DNA from: Glossina fuscipes
Taxonomy: Eukaryota > Arthropoda > Insecta > Diptera > Glossinidae
DNA: 64,000 nucleotides
Reading direction: 5' to 3'
Assembly (NCBI RefSeq): GCF_014805625.2
Contig: NW_023998415.1
Coordinates: 47,981,593 to 48,045,592, forward strand
Part shown: piece after piece, positions 1 to 12,820 of the stretch
How the letters are laid out: every line of letters starts with the position of its first letter
Numbering within the stretch: position 1 is the stretch's first letter
The notes under the pieces: generated by a model
Database searches by the model: none
What the model was told of the DNA's origin: nothing
What the model saw: only the letters and a program-made list of their open reading frames with translations
Program-made: the position numbers and the translations under genes

Positions 1-161
1 TCAACGGTTAATGTGCTTTAACCTTCTATTAGAGTTTTATCCTTCCAAAAATTTCAATGAAAACTCTGGACAAGAGATAACTAAAATCCATTGATTATAT
101 ATAAAGAAAATTTCTGGAAGAATAAAACTCTAATAGAAGGTTAAAGCACATTAACCGTTGA
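1..161. repeat. Long inverted repeat (palindrome) at left window edge
   Basis: The first ~54 bases are the reverse complement of the last ~54 bases up to position 161. The outer 40 are identical and the remainder carries about two mismatches. The arms flank an unpaired centre of roughly 50 bases. Transcribed, this would form a long stable hairpin. It could be a fold-back transposon end, a small hairpin MITE or an assembly artefact. The left arm begins at base 1, so it may extend outside the window. Confidence 0.85.
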
Positions 162-455
162 TTGTCGAAAGCGAAAGAATATTTAAACGCATCTTGATCT
201 GAGAGCATTGTTTACATTGCTTTAAATGATTTATCAACACAGCAAGTGAAAGAATGCATTTATATACTTGCGTACTTGCGAGCGTTTGATTAAGAACGAA
301 AGTGTACATAATAAAAGTTTGGTGTTATTAAGAGTATCCTAAAGAGTGTTCAGATATTCAGTACATATATCCTTTGCGTTTCTTTATTAATGAATTATGT
401 GTTTTAGTGCGCGCCCACATCATACAGGAACACACATGTTTGAAATTAAAAAAGG

Positions 456-1232
456 AAGAAAATTAAATTCGGGGTCGGGACCGAATATTTTATACCCATC
501 ACCGTTATCCTAAAAAACGCAAAAGAGGTAAAAGAACAACATTTTTCACGCCCTATAATACGGAGTGCGCGTAGCTGATTTCTTCTACTTCAAAATAAAA
601 GTTTTTATCCTGTCGGCATGGGGTCATTGTAGGCGTGTCTTTTAAAAAGTTTATGTCAATTCAAAATTCTTTTGTAAATTTTCAGGCGATAGCTTCATTT
701 TCGCTAACGGGCCAATGTTTACTGCAAATACTACAAAGTTGTGCAAACAGAGAGATGAACAGGCGGACATATTAAAGTGTATTTCAAATTTAAAAAAAAA
801 AAAAAAACAATTAAAAAAAAAAAGAATACATATAACTTAAGGTATATATAACTTGCTATATAGTTTATGAATAATGGCCAAAAAACTAATTTTTCATTCC
901 TTTTGAAGAACAAAAGTGGCCCCAGTTTACGTGGTGCTGTGGACTGATTGAACCCATTTTCAATACCAACCTGTGTGCAAGAACTTCCAATGTTTTTGCC
1001 AAATTTGAAGTCGATAGCTTCATTTTTTGCGGCCAGGAGAATGTTTACAATAAGCATTACATAGATGGACACACGGACGGATGGACAGACGGACATGCTT
1101 AAATCGTCTTCGTATTTGATGCCAATCAAGAGTATACATCCTTTACCCGGTCTTTGATGTTTCTTTCCGGGCGTTGCAAACGTTTTGACAAAACAACAAA
1201 TATACCCGTCATCCTTCGGCGACGGGTATAAA
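456..1232 (+). mobile_element. INE-1/DINE-1-like dispersed repeat, subfamily A, copy 1
   Basis: The copy opens with a TTTTATACCCATCACCG block near 490, preceded by a conserved AAATTC-rich lead. It closes with a small hairpin at 1201-1230 whose arms read TACCCGTC and GACGGGTA. The interior carries the CGGACGGATGGACAGACGG-type stretch and the block of this family that reads, on the other strand, as GTTTGCAACGCCCGGAAAGAAACATC. Drosophila INE-1/DINE-1 (Helitron-derived, non-autonomous) shares this layout: a TATACCC end, a GTCCGTCTGTCC stretch and a 'resolves near GTTGCAACGC' block. No coding capacity is seen. Orientation is defined here by the ATACCCATCACCG end. Confidence 0.75.
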
Positions 1233-1239
1233 GAAAAAG

Positions 1240-2300
1240 TTGAAATGAAACACATTTTCATTTATCTGCTTGATACCTTAATAGGTGTATAGCTTGGCGG
1301 CGGTTTTTACTTTTAACGCTTTATCACGCACTATAAAGAATACAATCGAGACCATGACCTTCGATCATAAGCACACTTTCCAAGCCTTCGTTGAACCCTT
1401 CAAAAAAATCAAGCTTCGTAAAAGCAATATTGGTAGCATAGCAGCATACTTGTTTGTCAAATACCACCAATAATTTTGTGTGCTTTCAGTTAACTTGCTT
1501 TTGCCTCTCATGCACTGCTATTCCATATGTATATTAAATGCATTAAATGTTTGCAATCGCTCGAATTAGTTTAGCGATATTCGAACTCTCAATCAATTCA
1601 TTTGTTCATCTACACATACAACGATTTTTAGGTTTATGTTAGCGTGGATCTGCTACTTTTTTCCCCCTTTGCTCTTGCCGAACCACTCGCTACCTAATCT
1701 ATCACCTTACCATCAATTTTAGCTTTAGAAATCTATTATCCTTTTTCGCTTATCTAATAATATTTCTTCTTCGATTTCTACCTACACTTCTCAGACAGAC
1801 AGGTTACGTAGACTATATTAATTTGCAGCTGTATAATGTTAAATATATCAATATGTGTTATGGTATCTATCGACGCTTTTATGTCGTTCGAGAATCCCTC
1901 GGACAAAGTCTATATATAGCAAGTGTTCGCTTAAAATTGCCAGAAAACCATGCATTTAAATAAACCGTAAGAGTTAGGTATAAGTTTTCATTTAGAAAGT
2001 TATTTGTAAACTGCTACACAATCGCAGAAAAATATAATTGAGAATACGCATGACAGGCGAGAGACGATATATAATGTACATCGAACGCGATCGACTTTCA
2101 TTCTACTTTTCAATCACAAGCTAGTGACGGGTAAGAAATGTTCGAGGCAAGTCGTACTTTTTGAGTGCGAGAATTTTTATCTTGCTTTAACTTTGTAAGA
2201 TAGTTCTTGGTTTGCTTAGAATTTTTATTTTCTCTGGTTTTTATCATTTCTATTTTTTCTTCCGAAACAAAAGGAATTTCAGCAAGGAATTTAAATAATT
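1240..2300. other. Non-coding stretch, no feature recognised
   Basis: AT-rich sequence between two repeat copies. A 62-codon open frame at 1285-1473 lacks homology that I recognise and has no splice or promoter context, so I do not call it a gene. No RNA gene or tandem array is seen. Confidence 0.5.
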
Positions 2301-2307
2301 GCGATCA

Positions 2308-2700
2308 AATCTTTTATACCCATCACCGTTATGCTATAAGGATTGAATAAAAGGAAAAAGTCTAAATTTGGATGGGAGTGGCTGATTTTTGATATTCTTG
2401 TTAAGTAATTTTGTGGAAATTTATATTGTGTAGTTGTTGTAGTTTATGAATAACGAGTAAAAGATACGGAAAGCAAAGATGTTCTCAGTTTTAGTTGTAA
2501 AGATATGTGGGCGTGTTGTTGTAGGCGTGTTCGTTAATCTATTTGAGCCATACTGTTTTGCAAACGCTTAGGCGATACCTTTATTTTTGTGAATGAAAGA
2601 AAGTGTATCCCCAATGCCGCACAGTTGGGCACACGAACAGATGGGTGAACTAACAGATGAACAGACAAATTGTGCCCATCCTTCGGTGATGGATATAAGA
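2308..2700 (+). mobile_element. INE-1-like repeat, subfamily A, copy 2 (internally deleted)
   Basis: Starts with TTTTATACCCATCACCGTTA and ends with the GCCCATCCTTCGGTGATGG hairpin, as in copy 1, but at half the length because the middle is missing. The GGCGTGTT block and the CGAACAGATGG-type stretch are retained. No coding capacity. Confidence 0.7.
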
Positions 2701-3139
2701 AGAATATCTTTCAATAACTTTACTGAGCACTCTCTCTTTCTTTATTTCTCCTCTTTCTCTCTCTTTCCTACAGCATATAAATATAAATATCAATTATATG
2801 TGACCTAGATCATCTTCCAAATGTATTAAAATAAAAAAAGGTGAAGAATAAAGTGAAATTATCAAAAAGAATACATTGTAGAAAACAAACATTAAACGAA
2901 GGGTTAGTTTGACAAGACAATTTGCATATAAAGAAATAAGTTAAAAAAGATCTAAAAAAAAATTTGAATATTTTTGTGAAGGATAGCTGTTATCTCTGAT
3001 GTTCCATTACGAACTTATGCTCTTGTACCCTTTTTTCATATATAATTTTTTTAATTTTCCTTTGAATTGAAATGCTACTTTACCTTAGCCTGATTCACTT
3101 AGATATGAATGTATGAAACCCGTATATTTATTCATATTG

Positions 3140-3185
<46 letters not shown>
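3140..3185. repeat. (CT)n microsatellite
   Basis: About 20 almost uninterrupted CT units with one TTT interruption near the left end. Simple sequence, prone to length polymorphism. Confidence 0.95.
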
Positions 3186-3187
<2 letters not shown>

Positions 3188-6100
3188 TTAAATCTTTTGT
3201 AGCTAATTGCACTTGAAGAATTATTTTTTTATTTTTCATTACACAATACATTTACTTATGGGTGCTTTTATTTACAAGTGTATATGCTCATCGCATAAAT
3301 TGCGCATTTAACACAAAAATACTATAAATTATACTCTTTTGTACGTATTTCTCAACCAATTTAACAATTATAACATATTAAGTTTGATTGTTGCGCACAT
3401 GTATGTACATTACATACCAATGAAAATAAAGCCTTGATGTTGATAACGATTACGTTATTGGCTTAAGTCTAACTATTAACATGTGGTATTAAATGTTTAA
3501 TCCATAAAGTGAATCTGCCATCACTGACATAAACATCAGTCCATATTGTTTAAAAAGCGTTACAAATGTTTTTATATTGATATTTTCGGTTGAAAAAGAA
3601 TAACGAAAAAAAAAAAATTTAATAAATAAATAAAATAAAACCGCAATAATAAAAACATATGTGTTTTCTCATAAACTATTAACGTAACTGAGTGAAATAA
3701 TAAATTAATTTCTTAAATATTTTCTTGGTATAGTTTAGAACACAAGTTTACATACATAGAAGCGCAAATATTTGTAATTTTGAGCGTATTATTGCAACGA
3801 TTCTAAAGATATTTTTATTTTATTAAATTTAAGACAGACATCCGCTATGCGTCTTCGTTCTTAGTCCACAGCATTGAATCAAATGCGAAGTTTCAGCTAA
3901 GCTTTATGATTTGAGAAATGCCAGCAACAAGCAGGCATACGGACAGAAGAACATAAATTAAGATTAAATTGAGAATCTTACGCTGATGGTCTCTGTTACG
4001 TAATTGAAAGTGTTGCAAATGTAAATACAAACTTATTTTATTATCCTTTATATAAAAAAGTATTAAGCCCTATCACAAAATAGCGTTACTTAGTTTGAAA
4101 AGCAAACGTATATCAATTTAAGGAGGCTTAATACTTTTCCATCACCTAAGACATTCTCCCAATTCGTAATGTTTACCTCTGGTCAATTCAAAATGACAAA
4201 ATGGCGCATAAGGCAAAGGGTCGAATTGGTAAACATGACGAGATCAATTCAAAATTTCATGAACATAACACATTAGTTCGTAATCTCTGGAAGCGATAAA
4301 TTAATGGCATCTCTAATAGAAAATCGATACCATATTGTAAAACAACGCATCTAAAAACTTTACTTCATTCCAGTCGTTTCTTCACAGCTTACAATAAGTT
4401 TAATAAGAGCACTTTCATTTTCAAAGCTAATGAAAAATTGGAACTACGTTGTTCTTCGAACCGACAGCATTGGCTTGAAAAGTGTTATTGCAACACTATT
4501 CTGAAGAAAACAATTATTGATGTTAAGCGAAGTGCATTCCCAAAAAAGTGATTAGATCAGAAAACGAAAACCAATATCCTTGAAAATTATTCTCGGTAAT
4601 CGAAAAAGATAGATGACATTCCAGAAATGTGAAGACATGACCGCGTGAACAAAATTCGTCCTGCTACCGATCAATGTTTATAACGGCAATATTGCCGGAG
4701 TTAAAGTTCGAATTTCAGGCTCACTCGCCTTATTCCGTAGGTTTGCCGCCTAGCTTGAATTAGTTATTCGCAAACTTCAGTAGAATATTCCAAGTGAAAC
4801 GATCTAAGTGAAATTATGAGGCCATTATAAAAAGTCGAATCAATTATAAGCGCCTTAAAAAATTATTCTGCAAAAAAAAGGCATTGAAATGTTGAAGAAG
4901 CTTTAACCTGATTATATTACTCTTGAAGATGACTATGGTGGTAGATAAATTTGAATTTTGCAAAAAAAAAAAAAAAAAAAAAGGTTTAGTTTTTTTATTT
5001 AGTCCCGGAAATTATTGACCGATGTATTATATACTTAATTAATTCTCTAATCCATAACTCTCCAAGTTGCAAGTAAGCAAGTAGCTATATACGACATAGC
5101 TCGAATCTTTCGCTATACGCCACTAGCCACTTGCCTTATTACCTTATGCCTTACTTGACTTCAAAGCGAAAATCTACTCGACATATAATGGACACTTCAA
5201 CGTAGCGTAAATGTTGCACATTATAAATGATATTTTTATACGACTGGGCAACACTCTGTAAGTGCTTATATATATAGTGAAGCATAAATATTTAACTCCT
5301 TCTTAGTTATATGAGTTTATTGTAAGCGTATGTTTTTTTTTTTTTTAATTCAATTTAAGTTCGACTTCCCAGCTTGGTATGGAATTTTTATTAAGGAAAA
5401 ATTTTAACTATAAACTAAAAAGATTACGTTTTAAAAATAAATTAAAAAAAATAAAGGGAATATTGATAGATCTTAATGATTTTCAAGATAAGATTGACGG
5501 AGACGGAGTTTATTTTCCCGGACATGGTATTGAAGTCAGACGAACAGAGAGACCGATGCCATTAAATCGGTTCTACTAGACATACACGTGACAAATCTAA
5601 TATACCTCCGGTGGTATTGTTCTTAAACCGATGAGCATGAAAACATAGCATGGTCAGCCAGCTACATACACCTTTGACCTGCCGAATGTAGTATACTACG
5701 ATTACAAATATGTCCTTACTAACTTAGAGTGCATCAGTCGGCTAATTGAGGCCATTGTCATCTTGATGTTATTGATACGATTAAAATTTGAAAGCTTCTT
5801 CTTCTTAAGAACTGCGATTATTTATGCAAAAATGCATTAAAATGCATTCGTCTTCTTGTTTGTAATTAACTGCTTGCTTGGAGACGTTCTCCATGTGATT
5901 TAAACTTATCCGTCTACCATTTTGACTAAATTTAAATTTAAATTTTGTCAAAAACTAAAAATTGCAATTAGAGGCACCAGATTCATAAACATATCGTAAT
6001 CAAGTCGAAATGAATACACTTTACTTTGTGAGCCCCAGTAAGTTTAGTAAGTCATATATATAATAAAACAATTGCAACGGCATGACATTTTACATCATTC

Positions 6101-6225
6101 GGTAATGTGAAATTATATTTATTTTTTTTTTTTTACTTAATAAGCACACACGGTATTTTATGATAGGTAAACATGTCTAATCTAAATTGGCTTTCATATA
6201 GCAAAGATATTCTACATTTAAAGGT

Positions 6226-6261
<36 letters not shown>

Positions 6262-8450
6262 GTAACACTGAGACATTCATATATATATATATATATATAT
6301 ATTTGTAGAAAATTTAATGAATTTTTATATTTTTGTGTTTAGACATTAGCTTCGAGTAATGAATTCATTTTTTATTGGCGACGAAATTCGCCAGACTTTA
6401 CCAGGGGATCTTTATGCTAATTCCGGGCAAAAAAAGGAATTCTAACATTCCGAAGCTATATGTAGATACAATAGAACAGGTTACATGACAATAAGAATCT
6501 CCCTTAGATTCGAAAAATCAATCATTCATAAAGTGTTTATGCTACTCACTCATTATTGTGCGAACTCGAAATAATGTAGCGATCTCTCTCGAACTAAGAT
6601 AAAACTTTTAATTTTATTATATATATTTCCTTTTTATTTCTAAAATTCTACAATTATGCGTTTAAGATGGTCGGAGGTAGCCCACACACTCATCCAAAAT
6701 AAATAAATGCGATGAAGAGGTTAATCTTAGTGCAATAGGTCCAGCAAGTACTTGCAACATATAGTAGAGAGTGGCAATTACTAATGTATTGCCATTTAAA
6801 ATTTCGGGGCAAAAATGCTCTTCCAATTAACCTCCCGATTAAGGTGGCAGATATTTAAGGTTTGCGGTAAGACGAACATAATACTTCTTTTTATCTCAAG
6901 TAATAGAGTGAAGCTGTCATTTGCGCACTCTCCTAGTCAAAAATAAAGATAGGATGGCAGCATGATCAACTCAAGCGATGTTGTGAAAGAAGAGCTCATT
7001 TTAACAGTTTCTGATAGTTGCAAATATTTTTGGACGGCTAATCCTACTAGTCACTAATAATACTAGTTCCATATAAGAAAACAAAAATGGTGTACATAGT
7101 GGAAATAGTGAGAAAAAACGATGAAATATTTAAACACAGGCACGTGCATATAACAATTTCGCTCAATAAGTTCGTAGGGTTACATATAGATGTCGTCAAG
7201 ATACAGTCAATCGGTGTAGGGAAGCTGTCTTTGCTTTTGTGAAACAATGGAAAAATCTGAATATAATCTGTAGCGTCACCGAAATAACTGTAGCTTGCAA
7301 ATTTAATAATCGAAAAGTCGATTGATTCTATCTAAAAAGCATACGGATTCGTCAATAATTATCGCGCATCTATATGTCACCCTAAGAGATTATTGTGTGC
7401 ATGTATACGTGTACGTGCGTGTGTGTGTGTGTGTGTATTATAAAGTAGTACAACATATTTAATGTATATATGCATTTTTATAAAATATTCAAGTAATTAA
7501 ATTATATTTGAAAATATGCAAATAAATACCTTCAGGATTTTTTTTTTCACGATTTAACTTATTAAATCCACATGAGAAAAATCGGGACAAGAATTGTGTG
7601 TGTGTGTGTGTGTGTGTGTGTTTTTTTTTTTTATTTTTTTTTTTATTATAAATTAATACATTTTTTGCTTTCTTTAATTTACTGCTTTTGTTTTTTTAAG
7701 CACTTCCTTTTAAATGTTTCCAGCTATTTGGAAATTCTATTTTAGAAAGAAATTTAGAAAAATGAAGAATTAAATCACGTTTCTTTCTTTTCAACAATTA
7801 CAAGCAAATATTATTTTTGATGCTGCATTAGATTACCAGCGAAATATTGGAACAAAAAAAAAAGAAGCAGATTAACCGGTAAAAGAACTCGTCTTTTGTG
7901 AGCGCATTACTGTGACATCTAAACGGCGTTATGCAAATTCATAAGTTTCACATCACAAAATAATATTCGAGAGTAACACTAACAATAACACCAACCACAT
8001 GCAAAAAAAAAAAAAAAAACCAATAAAACGCACTCATACACACACTTTCCTACCTACCTATTTTCACAGACAACGCGCCTTTTTTTTCTTTTCTTTTTTT
8101 TTTGGTTTAAAAAGAATAACAATATATGCAGAAAAAAACAAGAGAAAACTTTTTTTTTTTTTATACTAATTTGCTTTTGAAAATCAAAATTGATATCAAT
8201 ATTTAAATAAGAAAAATTCACCAAAAATATATTAGTAGTTGTTGCTGTTGTTATGTTTGTTTGTATAGGTATTCTGGTTTGTCGTATAAACGCACGTTTT
8301 ATTTAAGTTTTATCAAAATTTACGTATATTCATGCCTGCACAATGGTATGGCTCGATGAACGTCAAACGACAAACTGAAGCAGGCTTTTTACATTTAGAA
8401 CGATAATACCCCCAAACAAAACAATTCATACACAGTCTCAGCCCCAACGC

Positions 8451-8482
<32 letters not shown>

Positions 8483-8699
8483 GTATATATATATATATAT
8501 GTATACATATATACATATGTATATATATGTATATATACAAACAAAGTCGCACACAAGTATAAAAGCCAACAACTAATACAAAGAGCAACAGCAGTAGCAG
8601 CTAACAGCTCTGCAACGTAGCTTACAAGTAACAGCAAGCGAAGGCTTGCTGTCAAAAGTCTACCGACAAGCTTGCTAGCTAGCCAGCCAACCAGCCAGC

Positions 8700-8727
8700 T
8701 AGCCTGCCTGCCTGCCTGCCTGCCTGC
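8700..8727. repeat. (CCTG)n microsatellite
   Basis: Six to seven tandem CCTG/TGCC units next to an imperfect CCAGCCAGCTAG repeat. This array gives an artificial Trp/Leu/Gly-rich open frame on the minus strand. Confidence 0.9.
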
Positions 8728-11700
8728 CACCCAATAAGGCAGGCAACCAGACATCTATACATATATACGTATATATGTAGACAAACAAGCAGTCAAGACA
8801 AACAACAAACAACATACAACAAATAACATAAAAATAAAAAAAAAATAAAAAAAAAATAAAATAAAGAATTAAAAAAAAAAAGGAAAAAATGAAAAATACT
8901 TACTCACCAACAGAAAAATGAGAGCGAAAAAAAGAATATTAAAATAAAATTGCTAACTGGCTCAATGTGAACAACAGACAGCAGCGTTGTGTTGGTGGTT
9001 GTAGGCAGCGATATGACTCTTAACGTAAAAATGGTAGTCAGCGTTAACGCTAACACACTGCCTCAACTTGGCTTTTACACAATAAAAGATGAAAAAAAAA
9101 AAACCTTCAACGTAACGTAAACTACATTTTTTGTTTTTTTTTTTTTTTTTTGTTTGCTCTGTTTTAATGCAACCGGCCGGTCTTACAATACATATCCAAC
9201 CATCAACACCAGCTACATAGAAAGAGCGCGCCAAAGTAAAAATTTTCCTCTGCTTCTTTTACACATTAAACTCTCTCCGCTTATACGTAAATTTATGTAT
9301 ACGCTACATTAAGCTTTCACATTACTTGCCTAGGCTATGATCTCTGGTTGGCTTTTTCGTTTTTCCACTCAAACACTGGCTTATTATGAATTCATCTTCA
9401 CACTAGAATCAACAACAAAACATATCATCATTACTATTATGCTACTATATAACTTCTTCTTCTTCTTCTTACGTCCATGTTCTTTTGTAAATGCTTGTCG
9501 GTTGACAATAACACTGAAGCGATATACTGAAGCATATTACTGGTATATTGTTGTTCATTCTCTCGATGCAGTTGTCTTCGCTACCGGCTTAGACAACAGC
9601 TTATGCAAATGTGACGAGTAACTGACAAAGTACTCTTGTAATTTTTATTATCATTATTATGATTATGTGCGGTTTTGTTTTTATATAATCTTATATAGAG
9701 CTGTCTGCATACACACTGGCCTACACGTTTCGTTGAACGTTTTTGAAGATGTCTGCAGCTGATGTTATGTTGTGATGATAATATCTTTAGTTGTTGGTTT
9801 CGGTTGATTCATTCATAATTTACTACGCGTTCGTATTTTTACACAACAATTTTTAAAAACATTTGTATGTTTATTTTATATATTTATATATATATGTCTA
9901 TTTAAATTTTGCAGTACGACACACTCTACACTAACCTGAAAATATTTAAAGTGTGATTAATTTTATGCATAAACCTGCATACACTGTAAAGAGTGAACGT
10001 ATGAAAAGCATAAACAAATATTTATTCCAAGTATAATATGCTATGTAAGCGTAAGAGCTATTCCAGAATTAAAATAAGACGAGCCGTCTTGATCTTCAGG
10101 TTCTTTTGACCTTTTAAATTGTTCGCTTCAATCATTTTAACCAAATTCAGAGTTGCAATTTTACATATCCCTACGTTACAAATTAGTATATAATATGCGA
10201 CCAATTTAAAAAATTTAAAACAAAGTATGCTTTTTAAACGATGCTTTCGAGCCGTGATTGAGATTTCAATCGTCAATTCACACTACTCAAGTATATATAT
10301 ATATGCATATATATATTCTAAGGTTTTCGATATATATTTCCTTGCATTATAAATATTTTAAAAATCCCCTAAACCTGACAACACAAGCGATAAATTGATT
10401 GATTGAAATATGATTAGTAGTAAGTGAGTAAGTTTTCACTGTTGACCACGAAAGTACGTAACTACTACTATAAGGTGTTGAATATAAACTGAACAAAGGC
10501 GCAGTAGTAGAAGTTGTTCCATGTCCTTCCAAACTTCAAATACATGGAGTATTGTGTTACTTCTGCTTAATTAGAAAGACAACGCTCCTGACCCGTTACT
10601 TTGGCAGGATCAACGAATGCACTGCGGCATCCGAAAGGCACGTAGCCATGATGCAGACCATGAAAACTGTTAACATCGATCTTAAAACTGAGTATTTAAA
10701 GGAAGTGGGAAGAGCCAGTGGGCTGTGTATGGAAAATATGGTAAAGTGCTCCAATCAAAAGACACTGAGGAATCGAAAGCTCCAATAAACTGGAATGTGC
10801 TGCCGTCTCCGTTATATCGCTCAGGCGTTACTCGTTCTGGCAATTATATCCAAAAAAAACCTCAAAATATCAATCGATCTTTCCATACGGAATTTACACT
10901 CTATCTGAAATATGGGAGACGTAGGGAGACTAATGATAAACAATATAAATACAAAAAAAAAAAGAAAAAGGTAAAAATATATTCGGAGCCCTATTGTTAT
11001 CAAAATGATTGCTATATTTACGAGATCCATTGAGCTTAAAAGTGAGCTTAGGAGCAAGTAATTGCATGGCAAGTCTAAAATGGCAGGACAGACTGATCTT
11101 TCTGGATAAGGAGGGTATGATTAAAAGCCTTCTTTAATATATATTTTATAACACTTTTGAAGTCAAGCAATTGTAATCGATTTATAAGGGAATTCCGGGA
11201 AACTATATGATTCACACATCAACTAGTACTAAAGGGAATAAACGAATAACGATTAGAAAATTCAGTTTTTAAAACGAATTCAAAAGCGAGTCAATTTTAC
11301 TTTACATTTATTGCGTAGCAGTTTACTACGAATGCAATATAGACATTTAAAATATCCCCTTCCCCCTTGTAAATGGCGCACTGTTGGGTTATTAGTTCAT
11401 TCTCAACTATTTGCACAACAGCATAAACAAATATGGCGGCTAAACTAATAAATTGGTTTTTTCTTTTTAATTTTTATTATCATTTGAATGAAAATGAAAA
11501 TTTTTTAGAGTGTAACTTCCAGTTGGTCGTGTGTATTGAACGTGTCATGCGAAACCCCGTAATAGTTATATGTTTCATTATACGTTTTGTTTCACGTTTT
11601 ACTAGAATGTGGTTATATACTATGTTTAACAATCGATTCGTAAAGTTATGTAAATCACAATAGCTTTGATTGATTGAAAAACAAAAATTACGTCCTTAGA

Positions 11701-12378
11701 AAGGATGAAAAGAATAAGGTAATCCATTATTATAAAGTTTTAAAGAGCGTCAATAGATCGGCGGTGAGAATGAAAGGTGAGCGGTTTGAGTTAAGAAATG
11801 AAACCAAAATCCGGCTTATATCCATGTTATATCGATTGCTACTTCTCTCAACTAAGCCAAAGTGTGGGCAGAACGAAAATAAAAATGAATATGTCGACAC
11901 CAACATACGATACATGTTTTAGAATTTTGTTCCCTCTTATTTTTTTTTTTTTTGTTCTGTCAATATGACCCCTAAGAGGCACTCTTGCAACAAACGAGTA
12001 TTTACTCGTTCCTTCTACGTATGTGAAGTACAAATGTACTTGCGTCGTAGTTGTACATTTTTGTGTGGTATTGTATGTAATAGCAGACTAACGGGCAAAT
12101 AGTCACATAGAGTCGAGTGGCAATATTTAAATGTCACAGTTTGGTGTGATATGCCACATAAAGAACATGTACGAATGATGGCAACACAAGTATGTGGCGC
12201 GTTTGCGTGTATACATGTTATAGGAAAAACGAACAAACGGCAAAACATGACACAAAACGTCTTCAGTAACCTACGACAATAAATGGTAACAAAAACTTTT
12301 CTTATTTTTCAGAGATAATGCTGTTGTGATTGTTTTCATATTATACTTAACATATGTGCGTATATATATGTAAAGTGT

Positions 12379-12427
12379 ATATGCATATATATATATATAT
12401 ATATATATAGATAGATAGATAGATAGT
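12379..12427. repeat. Compound (AT)n(GATA)n microsatellite
   Basis: A run of AT dinucleotides passes directly into about five GATA units ending near 12426. Simple sequence only. Confidence 0.9.
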
Positions 12428-12788
12428 TAAGAGGAAGAATAGTTGCTGCTCACTTTTGTTCGTCGGACAAATCGAGTTGTTAAATGCAAATGCATGCATA
12501 AGGGCTCATGAATAGTAACATACATGATACGTATGTGGATATGGACATAACATAAATTTTCTTACAACTGTTTTGTCTTTATAAGTATTATGATGATGTG
12601 CTGATGCTAACAACTAACTGCTGTTGCAAACAGAGACTCATCCTCGCACATGTCCGCCCACCACAGACTTGAACAAGCAACGCACAGAGGCCAACCAAAC
12701 ACACATTCATGTTGCATATTAACAATTGTTTATATACGTGTGTGTAAATGAATCTTTATACTGTCATCTCTGCCGACACAAAAACTGT

Positions 12789-12820
<32 letters not shown>

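Noticed and set aside
8313..8754. Ile/Tyr-rich and Trp/Gly-rich open frames on the minus strand
   Set aside because: They are produced by TA dinucleotide and CCTG tetranucleotide repeats.
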